Shown piece by piece: positions 1 through 5,179 of a stretch of DNA of 15,939 nucleotides. A model generated the notes under the pieces. It saw nothing but the letters and a program-made list of their open reading frames with translations. It ran no database searches and was not told the DNA's origin. The position numbers were made by a program, and so were the translations under genes. The stretch covers positions 1 to 15,939 of the forward strand of contig JBBSQE010000052.1 in assembly GCA_038258095.1 (NCBI GenBank), in the 5' to 3' direction. This DNA is from JBBSQE01 sp038258095 (GTDB taxonomy: Bacteria > Actinomycetota > Thermoleophilia > Solirubrobacterales > 70-9). Every line of letters starts with the position of its first letter. The stretch's first letter is position 1.

Positions 1-387
1 GCACTGCGCGGACCCGGTGGGGTCGCGATGGTCCATGGTGGCTGGCGCGGCCTCGCCGGAGGCATCGTCGAGCACGGCGCCGAGGCGGTCCGGGCGAGCG
101 ACGCGGCGATCGGCCCCGGTATCGGCCAGTGCTGCTTCGAGGTCGGTGAGGAGGTGCTGGGGGTATTCGCGCACCTCGGCAGTGACCTGGCCGACGGCCG
201 GATGCTCGACCTCGCCGGCGTTGCACGCCGGCTTCTCGAGCGAGCCGGCATCACGGACATCGAGACCGCCGGGCTCTGCACGAGCTGCAATCCGGAGCTC
301 TTTTACTCGCACCGCCGCGACGATGGACGCACCGGCAGACAGGCGGGGATCACCTGGATCCCCGGGAAGGGCGCATGGTCGAGCTGA
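1..387 (+). CDS. pgeF: PgeF/YfiH-family peptidoglycan editing factor (laccase-domain, DUF152), 5' end missing
   Basis: The window opens inside this gene, so only the last 128 residues are present; the family is usually about 230-260 residues, so roughly the first half is outside. Visible family motifs are HGGWRG (fragment residues 12-17, usually HAGWRG), IGPGIGQCCFEVG (about 38-50), GLCTSCN, and SHRRDDGRTGRQAGI near the C-terminus. Members were first called multicopper polyphenol oxidases; later work on the family reports purine nucleoside phosphorylase-type activity and a role in keeping wrong amino acids out of peptidoglycan precursors. The His and Cys residues in these motifs form the metal-binding active site. 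Its 3' end overlaps yggS by 13 bases, so the two are probably cotranslated. This pairing is the ylmD-ylmE order seen upstream of sepF in many Gram-positive bacteria. Family identity is firm; the exact reaction in this organism is inferred. Confidence 0.93.
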   Translation, partial: ALRGPGGVAMVHGGWRGLAGGIVEHGAEAVRASDAAIGPGIGQCCFEVGEEVLGVFAHLGSDLADGRMLDLAGVARRLLERAGITDIETAGLCTSCNPELFYSHRRDDGRTGRQAGITWIPGKGAWSS

Positions 388-1007
388 TCCGTGGCCTCGA
401 GGCGGGCCGTGTCGCCGCCAACCTCGAGCGGGTCCGTGAGGCGACGGGCCCGGATGTCGAAATCCTCGTCGCGACCAAGTACGTGCCGCTCGAGGAGATG
501 GGGACGCTTGCCGAGGCCGGGGTCACCCTCGTCGGCGAGAACCGCCAGCAGGAAATGGCCGCCAAGCAGGAGCGCTACGAGAACGCCTTCACATGGGACT
601 TCATCGGCAACCTCCAAAGCCGCAAGGTCAAGAATCTCGTGGGGGCGTGCCGGGTGATCCACTCCGTCGCGAGCGACTCGGTCCTGAAAGAATTGGGAAA
701 GTACGGGACACCCGAGACAGAGGTCCTGATCGAGGTAAACGTCGCCGGCGAGGAGGCAAAGGGCGGAGTGGACCCGGCCGACCTCGGGTCCTTCATCGAT
801 CGCTGCCCGGTGGCGGTCGGTGGCCTGATGACCATGCCGCCCTTCAGCGAGGATTCCGAGACATCGCGACCCCATTTCGCCCGGTTGGCTGAGTTGGCGG
901 CAGAGCACGGACTGGCCCGCCTGTCGATGGGCACGTCCCAGGATTGGCCCGTGGCAGTGTCCGAGGGGGCGACGATCGTCCGCCTCGGCAGCACGCTTTT
1001 TGCCTAG
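375..1007 (+). CDS. yggS: YggS/PROSC-family pyridoxal phosphate homeostasis protein
   Basis: This 210-residue protein belongs to the single-domain, fold-type III PLP-binding proteins that buffer free pyridoxal 5'-phosphate in the cytoplasm and have no known catalytic turnover. The PLP-binding lysine is K35 in VATKYV. Other family landmarks are VGENR (about 53-57), DFIGNLQSRKVKNLV, EVLIEVNVAGEEAKGG, GLMTMPPF, and the phosphate-binding SMGTSQD...AVSEGATIVRLGSTLF stretch at the C-terminus. Two normally conserved positions differ: the His of HFIG is Asp, and the second Met of SMGMS is Thr. Length is slightly short for the family (about 220-235). The ATG lies inside the end of pgeF, in another frame, which implies translational coupling. 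It sits next to sepF, the ylmE-ylmF neighbourhood of Firmicutes and Actinobacteria. Confidence 0.93.
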   Translation: MVELIRGLEAGRVAANLERVREATGPDVEILVATKYVPLEEMGTLAEAGVTLVGENRQQEMAAKQERYENAFTWDFIGNLQSRKVKNLVGACRVIHSVASDSVLKELGKYGTPETEVLIEVNVAGEEAKGGVDPADLGSFIDRCPVAVGGLMTMPPFSEDSETSRPHFARLAELAAEHGLARLSMGTSQDWPVAVSEGATIVRLGSTLFA

Positions 1008-1047
1008 GACCGTCACTGTCCCATCCCAGCGAAAGTTCACCCTGGGC

Positions 1048-1053
1048 CATAAT
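1048..1053 (+). promoter_or_regulatory. Possible -10 box for sepF (CATAAT)
   Basis: The gap between yggS and sepF is 90 bases. It contains CATAAT, five of six matches to the sigma-70 -10 consensus and conspicuous in this GC-rich context. No convincing -35 hexamer lies 16-19 bases upstream. If used, it would give a leader of about 38 bases before the sepF ATG. There is no clear Shine-Dalgarno site directly before that ATG, only AAAGAG about 20 bases away. sepF could equally be read through from yggS. Confidence 0.25.
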
Positions 1054-1097
1054 GGGTAAAGGAATCGGCAGCAAAGAGCCGAAAACCGCGATTACTC

Positions 1098-1664
1098 ATG
1101 GCACTTCGAGACACATGGCACCGCGCCCTCGTCTACTTCGGCCTCGCCGAGGATCACGACTACGGGCCCGACGACTACGACTACGACCCCGACACGGCCT
1201 CAGAGGATGCATTCGAGAGCCGAGGGAGCCGCGACCGCGGTGAACCCGCTCCGGTGCGCCGCCTGCCGACCGCCCGACGGGCCAGGCGCGACGAGATCGA
1301 CGACATCTTCTCCGATGACGAGCCGATGGCCTCGTCGCCGCGCACTCGCGTTCTGCGCCCGGTCGACACGAACGGCGGGAACGGGGACGTGCAGGTCCAC
1401 CTCGTCATCCCTCGCAACTTCAACGACGCCCAGCAGGTCGCTGACCAGTTCAAGCGCACCGTGCCGGTGATCCTCAACCTCCAGACGACGGATCACGAGC
1501 TCTCGAAGCGGCTCATCGATTTCGCCTCGGGCCTCACCTACGCGCTCGACGGCGGCATGCAGCGGATCGCCGAGAAGGTCTTCCTCCTGACACCGCGCAA
1601 CGTCGAGGTATCGGCCGAGGAGAAGGCGCGCCTCATCGACAAGGGATTCTTCAACCAGTCGTAG
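1098..1664 (+). CDS. sepF: SepF cell-division protein
   Basis: This 188-residue protein is SepF, which tethers FtsZ filaments to the membrane and helps align them during septum formation, acting in the cytoplasm at the division site. Residues 1-16 (MALRDTWHRALVYFGL) fit the short amphipathic membrane-targeting helix. Residues 17-95 are an acidic, low-complexity linker with DYGPDDYDYDPD and an Arg-rich patch. The conserved SepF domain runs from about residue 98 to 172, with FNDAQQVADQFKRTVPVILNL, the LSKRLIDFASGLTYALDGG helix and strand, and KVFLLTP. The ATG is chosen because it gives the expected N-terminal helix. Here sepF is followed by a minus-strand island instead of directly by proC/yggT. 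Its last 14 bases overlap the 3' end of the convergent VOC gene, leaving no room for a normal terminator. Confidence 0.95.
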   Translation: MALRDTWHRALVYFGLAEDHDYGPDDYDYDPDTASEDAFESRGSRDRGEPAPVRRLPTARRARRDEIDDIFSDDEPMASSPRTRVLRPVDTNGGNGDVQVHLVIPRNFNDAQQVADQFKRTVPVILNLQTTDHELSKRLIDFASGLTYALDGGMQRIAEKVFLLTPRNVEVSAEEKARLIDKGFFNQS

Positions 1665-2049
1665 GGGCAGTCGCGTCGGCCGCGCCGCCGATGTGCATCG
1701 CGACGTTGATCACCGTCCCGTCCGGGTCCTTGACGAAGAAGCGGCGGATGCCCCACGGCTCATCGGTGAGCGGGTAGACGATCTCGAGGCCACGGCTAAC
1801 GGCCTCGGCATGAACCGCGTCGACGTCGGCAACCTCCACCGATAGCTGCGATTTGCCGACCTGGGGGTCGTCGGTCTCGCCTCCGGGGGAGCTGAGGATG
1901 ATCTGGGCGGTCTCGTTGGAGGGCGACCGGAGCATCGCGAAGCCGGCCTGATCCATCGCGACCTCGAACCCGAGCAGGCCGGTGTAGAAGCTCTTGCTCT
2001 CTTCCAGGTCGGCTGCGAGCAGGTTCGGTACGGCCCGGCGGATACTCAC
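1651..2049 (-). CDS. VOC (glyoxalase/bleomycin-resistance fold) protein
   Basis: The 132-residue product has the paired beta-alpha-beta-beta-beta modules of the vicinal oxygen chelate superfamily: AVPNLLAADLEESKSFYTGLLGF (about 6-28) in the first half and SQLSVEVADVDAVHAEAVSRG...FFVKDPDGTVINVAMHI (about 67-120) in the second. The Glu that usually ends the DPxGxxxE strand and binds metal is N115 here, and the first-strand metal ligand is also not obvious. A metal-dependent glyoxalase I role is therefore doubtful, and a binding protein or antibiotic-sequestering role is equally possible. The start is taken as GTG at 2047-2049 (VSIRRAVPNL), which begins just before the first strand; an ATG further upstream would lie inside the neighbouring gene. 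No good Shine-Dalgarno precedes it. It follows the membrane protein gene by 35 bases on the same strand. Substrate unknown. Confidence 0.85.
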   Translation of the reverse strand: MSIRRAVPNLLAADLEESKSFYTGLLGFEVAMDQAGFAMLRSPSNETAQIILSSPGGETDDPQVGKSQLSVEVADVDAVHAEAVSRGLEIVYPLTDEPWGIRRFFVKDPDGTVINVAMHIGGAADATAPTTG

Positions 2050-2084
2050 GTCAGGAGGTCGCTTTCGACGGCTCGCTCCGACCG

Positions 2085-2711
2085 CTAGGCCGAAGGAGTC
2101 GGCGTTACAGAACCGCGCCGGAACAAAGTGATGCTGACGATCAAAACCCAAACAGCCGACCCGATGAAGGCGACGAAGCCGGCAGGGGTGGCAGCGATCA
2201 CGCACAGGGCGATCGCGACCCATCCGAGCCACTTCGGGAGCGCTCCGGTCCGCACCGCCGCGATACCGCTTGCGGACAGATAGATAAGCGTGCCGAGGAC
2301 GAGGGGAAGGAAGTCGTCGGAGTAGAGCGCGTTCAGGGTCTGCAGGGAGCTCGACGGGATGTCGCCGGCACCATCCGCCGCCGCGAAGAGGATCGTGCTG
2401 TCGATAGCCATCCCGGTGGCGAGGATCGCGAATCCGGCGAGCGCAACTCCAGGAAGCATCGCGCCCTCCCCGGAAGCTGCCGCCAACGCCTTTCGCAGGG
2501 TGGCCCCGAAGTAGACGAGGAAGACGGCGCCGAGAACGACGATCATGGCACCGATCATGACCGCCGTGCCGTTGGAGGTATAGAAATCAACAACCTCGCG
2601 GGCCGACGCGTCGACCCCCGGTCCCTGGCCTTGGACGAGAAAGCCGACGATCACCAAGATGATCCCGACGACCCCTGTGAGTGGTGCGAACCGCTCGATC
2701 CCCCTATTCAT
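2085..2711 (-). CDS. Six-helix integral membrane protein of unknown function (DUF4386-like)
   Basis: This 208-residue protein is strongly hydrophobic, with predicted membrane segments at about residues 10-27, 48-71, 86-111, 133-153, 161-176 and 178-197. Short loops include a polar stretch between helices 1 and 2 (GQGPGVDASAREVVDFYTSN) and one between helices 3 and 4 (GAGDIPSSSLQTLNALYSDD). Length, topology and the LPKWLGW motif before the penultimate helix resemble DUF4386-type proteins, which have no established function; this assignment is by eye. The ATG is supported by a GGAAGG Shine-Dalgarno site six bases upstream. It probably forms a two-gene operon with the VOC protein and is divergent from proC across a 113-base gap. 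The pair interrupts the usual sepF-proC order. Confidence 0.75.
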   Translation of the reverse strand: MNRGIERFAPLTGVVGIILVIVGFLVQGQGPGVDASAREVVDFYTSNGTAVMIGAMIVVLGAVFLVYFGATLRKALAAASGEGAMLPGVALAGFAILATGMAIDSTILFAAADGAGDIPSSSLQTLNALYSDDFLPLVLGTLIYLSASGIAAVRTGALPKWLGWVAIALCVIAATPAGFVAFIGSAVWVLIVSITLFRRGSVTPTPSA

Positions 2712-2717
2712 GTAATG

Positions 2718-2723
2718 CCTTCC
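2718..2723 (-). promoter_or_regulatory. Shine-Dalgarno site for the six-helix membrane protein
   Basis: On the minus strand this reads GGAAGG with a 6-base spacer to the ATG that ends at 2711. It is one of the few clear ribosome binding sites in the window and fixes the start of that gene. Confidence 0.65.
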
Positions 2724-2750
2724 GCTCAGTGCTCTTGTCGGTGCAAGCGC

Positions 2751-2756
2751 ATCCTA
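2751..2756 (-). promoter_or_regulatory. Possible -10 box (TAGGAT) of the minus-strand island
   Basis: On the minus strand this reads TAGGAT, the -10 form common in streptomycetes, about 40 bases before the start codon. This leaves a leader of roughly 33 bases that contains the GGAAGG site. No clear -35 hexamer was found at 16-18 bases. It lies in the divergent gap shared with proC. Confidence 0.35.
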
Positions 2757-2810
2757 TGTCGAATGTCCGGACCGCTGCCAGCCGGGCGATTGCCGGATCG
2801 CCCACCGGAC

Positions 2811-2816
2811 TATCGT
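2811..2816 (+). promoter_or_regulatory. Possible -10 box (TATCGT) directly before proC
   Basis: TATCGT fits TANNNT and ends 8 bases before the proC ATG. No Shine-Dalgarno site is present between it and the ATG. A TTGCCG at 2790-2795 could serve as -35, though its 15-base spacer is short. The geometry fits a leaderless or nearly leaderless transcript. Confidence 0.35.
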
Positions 2817-2824
2817 CCCTGCCG

Positions 2825-3598
2825 ATGATCGTCGGCTTCTTAGGTTCGGGCAACATGGCGGCGGGCATGGCTCGCGGGTGGGCTTCTGCCCCGGAGTCCG
2901 TTGCCCCAGAGCGCATGCTGTTCACCGATTCCGGATCGGGGAGGGCTGGGCGGCTGGGTGCAGGCGTCGGAGGCGAGGCCGTCGGCTCGAATGCAGAACT
3001 GGCATCGGCCTGCGACCTATTGATTCTCGGCGTGAAGCCGAAGGACCTCGAGTCGACCGCTGCCGAAGCCCAAGCCGCCCCGGCCGTCCTGTCGATGCTC
3101 GGAGCCACGCCGGTCGACCGTGTCGCGGCGGCATATCCGCACTCGAGCGCGATGCGCGTGATGCCGAATCTCGGCGTTCAGCTCAGGAGCGGGGTCATGT
3201 GCTTCTCGGCCGCTGAGGGCGTCGAGGCGTCCGTCACGGAGCCGGTCCTCGAATTGCTTCGGGGCCTCGGCAGGGTCGAGGTGATGGAAGACACGCTGAT
3301 CGACCCGGCGACCGCCGTGATGGGCTGCACTCCCGCCTACTTCGCCCAGATTGCGGAGGTGGTTGCGGAGGCCGGTGCGGAGGCCGGCCTGGACCCGGAG
3401 CTTTCGATGTCCCTCCTTCGGGACACCATGGCGACGACGGCCGAGCTCCTACGCGATACGGTGCCACAGGACCTGATCGCCGCGGTCGCATCGCCTGGAG
3501 GCAGCACCGAAGCGGGTCTCGACGCCCTCCGTGACCGCGACCTCCGCGCGACACTCGAGGCCGCGGTGCACGCCTCTCTCGAGAGGATGGGCCGATGA
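2825..3598 (+). CDS. proC: Pyrroline-5-carboxylate reductase
   Basis: The product reduces 1-pyrroline-5-carboxylate to L-proline with NAD(P)H, the last step of proline synthesis. The 257-residue protein starts with a Rossmann dinucleotide motif, VGFLGSGNMA (residues 3-12), followed by LILGVKP (66-72), RVMPNLG (111-117) and the C-terminal ProC signature VASPGGSTEAGLDAL (221-235) in the helical dimerisation domain. RVMPN is usually followed by xP (as in MPNTP), so the Gly at 117 is a small deviation. The reading frame stays open further upstream, but the ATG at 2825 places the nucleotide-binding strand at the N-terminus as in the family. Its stop overlaps the yggT start as ATGA, so it leads a coupled unit with yggT, lspA and the pseudouridine synthase. 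proC next to yggT/sepF is a common arrangement. Confidence 0.95.
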   Translation: MIVGFLGSGNMAAGMARGWASAPESVAPERMLFTDSGSGRAGRLGAGVGGEAVGSNAELASACDLLILGVKPKDLESTAAEAQAAPAVLSMLGATPVDRVAAAYPHSSAMRVMPNLGVQLRSGVMCFSAAEGVEASVTEPVLELLRGLGRVEVMEDTLIDPATAVMGCTPAYFAQIAEVVAEAGAEAGLDPELSMSLLRDTMATTAELLRDTVPQDLIAAVASPGGSTEAGLDALRDRDLRATLEAAVHASLERMGR

Positions 3599-3897
3599 TC
3601 GTCATCGCCACAGTGCGCCAGAGCATCGCCGATTATGTCGGGGCCATCCTCATCGTCTACCTGATTCTGCTCTTCGCCTGGATCCTGATCAGCTACTTGC
3701 CCCGCGTCCCGTACAACCGGCCACTGCGGGCCGTTCTCGATTTCGTCACCGAGTCGACGTCGCCCTACCTGGCCTTCTTCCGCCGCTTCATACCGATGGT
3801 CAGACTCGGCGGCATCGGCCTGGACCTCAGCCCGACGGTCGGCATCATCGTCATCTTCGCGCTGCTGAAGATCGTTCCACCCCTGATCGCAGGGTGA
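3595..3897 (+). CDS. yggT: YggT-family small membrane protein
   Basis: This 100-residue protein has a membrane segment at about residues 14-35 and a second at about 80-98, joined by an amphipathic region. The YggT signature lies in the middle: TSPYLAFFRRFIP (about 55-67) followed by GGIGLDLSPTVGIIVIF. Homologues (YlmG in Firmicutes and cyanobacteria/plastids) are linked to division-site or nucleoid organisation and to osmotic stress, but no biochemical activity is established. It overlaps proC by 4 bases (ATGA) at the start and lspA by 4 bases (GTGA) at the end. In Firmicutes ylmG lies between sepF and divIVA; here no divIVA lies between yggT and lspA. Confidence 0.9.
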   Translation: MIVIATVRQSIADYVGAILIVYLILLFAWILISYLPRVPYNRPLRAVLDFVTESTSPYLAFFRRFIPMVRLGGIGLDLSPTVGIIVIFALLKIVPPLIAG

Positions 3898-4367
3898 GCC
3901 GCCCGTGGGCGCTGGCCGGGGCGCTCGGTGGCGCTGTGCTCGCGCTCGACCAGGTGTCCAAGGCACTGATCGAGAGCAACCTCGTCCCGGGTGAGCACGT
4001 CGACGCCGTCGGCCCGCTCTCGCTGACCTATTCCCACAACGACGGGGTGGCGTTCGGACTGGCGGGCGGCGGAGGCGCGCTGCTCGTCGTCTTGACCATC
4101 GGGGCCCTCGGCATCCTCGGCTGGTGGTTTCACCGCCACTCGGCACAGCCCGGCGCCTGGATCGCCGCAGGGCTGGTCACCGGCGGCGCGCTCGGGAATC
4201 TGGCCGACCGCATCACCAGCGGGTCGGTAACCGACTTCATCGACGTCTCGGCCTGGCCGCCGTTCAACCTGGCCGACGTCGCGATAACGACGGGAGTCGC
4301 GCTGCTCGTCTACCTCCTGCTCTCAGAGCCCGATCCGGACGCCGAGTCAGCCGCACCGGCGCCGTGA
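3894..4367 (+). CDS. lspA: Lipoprotein signal peptidase (signal peptidase II)
   Basis: This 157-residue, four-helix membrane aspartyl protease cuts the signal peptide from diacylglyceryl-modified prolipoproteins at the outer face of the cytoplasmic membrane. Expected motifs are present in order: LDQVSKALIE (18-27), the YSHNDGVAFGL segment (46-56), GGALGNLADRI (97-107), and the catalytic pair in TDFIDV (D114) and FNLADVAI (D128). The loop between the two catalytic aspartates is short (14 residues against about 19 in Pseudomonas LspA). The GTG start overlaps the yggT stop as GTGA. The frame is open upstream, but this start gives a family-length N-terminus running straight into helix 1. It ends in a short Asp/Glu/Pro-rich tail and overlaps the next gene by GTGA. 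Confidence 0.95.
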   Translation: MSRPWALAGALGGAVLALDQVSKALIESNLVPGEHVDAVGPLSLTYSHNDGVAFGLAGGGGALLVVLTIGALGILGWWFHRHSAQPGAWIAAGLVTGGALGNLADRITSGSVTDFIDVSAWPPFNLADVAITTGVALLVYLLLSEPDPDAESAAPAP

Positions 4368-5047
4368 GCGACGTCCCGCGAGCCCGGATCGTCCACTCCG
4401 ACCACGCTCTGGCCGTCATCGACAAGCCGGCCGGGCTCGTCGTGCACCCGGCCTTGTCCCACAGCGGCGAGACCCTGGTCGACCAACTCGGTGAGCTGCT
4501 CGGCGGTGGAGACGACCCGGAGCGCCCCGGCATTGTCCACCGGCTCGACAAGGAGACGAGCGGCCTCCTTCTGGTGGCGCGGACCGACGAGGCCCATCGC
4601 GCCCTCCAGCAGCAGGTTCAAAACCGCCAGGTCGACCGCATCTACCTGGCCCTCGCGAACGGCCGCCTCGGCTCCCGCACCGGGACGATCGACGCCCCGA
4701 TCGGGCGCGCCTCCCGCCAGCGCCACCGAATGGCGGTGTCCGGGGCGGCATCCCGCGAGGCGAGAACCCATTTCGAGGTCCTCGAGCTTCTGAAGGCCGA
4801 GAGCTACCTCCAGGTCAAGCTCGAGACCGGCCGCACGCACCAGATCCGCGCCCACTTCAGCGCCATCGGCCACCCGCTCGTCGGCGACCCGACCTACGGG
4901 GGCCCGCTCCGCTACGGCCTCACGCGGCAGTTCCTCCACGCGCATCGTCTGGCCTTCGACCACCCGCGCAGCGGCAAGCGATTGAGCTTCACCTCGGAAC
5001 TGCCGGAGGATCTGGCGGCGGCGCTCGAGCACGCGCGGGCCGCCTGA
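4364..5047 (+). CDS. RluA/RluD-family 23S rRNA or tRNA pseudouridine synthase lacking an S4 domain
   Basis: The product converts specific uridines in rRNA or tRNA to pseudouridine. The catalytic motif HRLDKETSG has the nucleophilic Asp at residue 62. VIDKPAGLVVHP (18-29), VDRIYLALANG, the ETGRTHQIRAH motif and GHPLVGDPTYGG are all in place. At 227 residues it is shorter than typical RluD/YlyB proteins (about 300-325), because the N-terminal S4 RNA-binding domain is absent. The GTG start overlaps the lspA stop as GTGA, and there is no room or matching frame for an S4 domain upstream. E. coli RluA has the same compact form, so target specificity (large-subunit sites of RluD type, or RluA-type 23S/tRNA sites) cannot be fixed from sequence. 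lspA-rluD adjacency is widely conserved and favours the RluD/YlyB lineage. Confidence 0.92.
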   Translation: MSDVPRARIVHSDHALAVIDKPAGLVVHPALSHSGETLVDQLGELLGGGDDPERPGIVHRLDKETSGLLLVARTDEAHRALQQQVQNRQVDRIYLALANGRLGSRTGTIDAPIGRASRQRHRMAVSGAASREARTHFEVLELLKAESYLQVKLETGRTHQIRAHFSAIGHPLVGDPTYGGPLRYGLTRQFLHAHRLAFDHPRSGKRLSFTSELPEDLAAALEHARAA

Positions 5048-5062
5048 CCCAGCTTCGACCCC

Positions 5063-5068
5063 TACAAT
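5063..5068 (+). promoter_or_regulatory. Possible -10 box (TACAAT) for rpsB-tsf
   Basis: TACAAT is a five-of-six match to the -10 consensus, placed 16 bases after the stop of the pseudouridine synthase gene. No -35 of good quality lies at 16-18 bases; a TTCGAC at 5054-5059 is too close to be one. Transcription from here would give a leader of roughly 105 bases before rpsB. Confidence 0.4.
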
Positions 5069-5101
5069 CCCCGCAACCAATCAAACCGCTCGCCAAGCGG
5101 C

Positions 5102-5135
5102 GCGGGTCCTGCCGGGACAACACGTACCGGTCCGC
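5102..5135 (+). promoter_or_regulatory. Possible folded leader of rpsB
   Basis: The 132-base gap before rpsB contains a short hairpin (CCGCT-N5-AGCGG at 5086-5100). It is followed by a 7-pair stem with two G-U pairs joining 5102-5108 to 5129-5135. Inside it, the GGAC at 5115-5118 can instead pair with GTCC at 5106-5109 or 5130-5133, so mutually exclusive folds are possible. Ribosomal protein S2 leaders are autoregulated in some bacteria, but this one matches no element I can name. Confidence 0.22.
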
Positions 5136-5164
5136 AATGCAGCGAGACGGAGCACCACCAACCC

Positions 5165-5170
5165 AAGGAG
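5165..5170 (+). promoter_or_regulatory. Shine-Dalgarno site of rpsB
   Basis: AAGGAG lies 9 bases before the rpsB ATG. It is the strongest ribosome binding site in the first half of the window and settles the start codon. Confidence 0.8.
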
Positions 5171-5179
5171 ATCCACCGC

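Noticed and set aside
2681..2824. N-terminal extension of ProC by 48 residues to an upstream ATG
   Set aside because: The added residues resemble nothing in ProC and would overlap the divergent membrane gene; the Rossmann strand begins right after the ATG at 2825.
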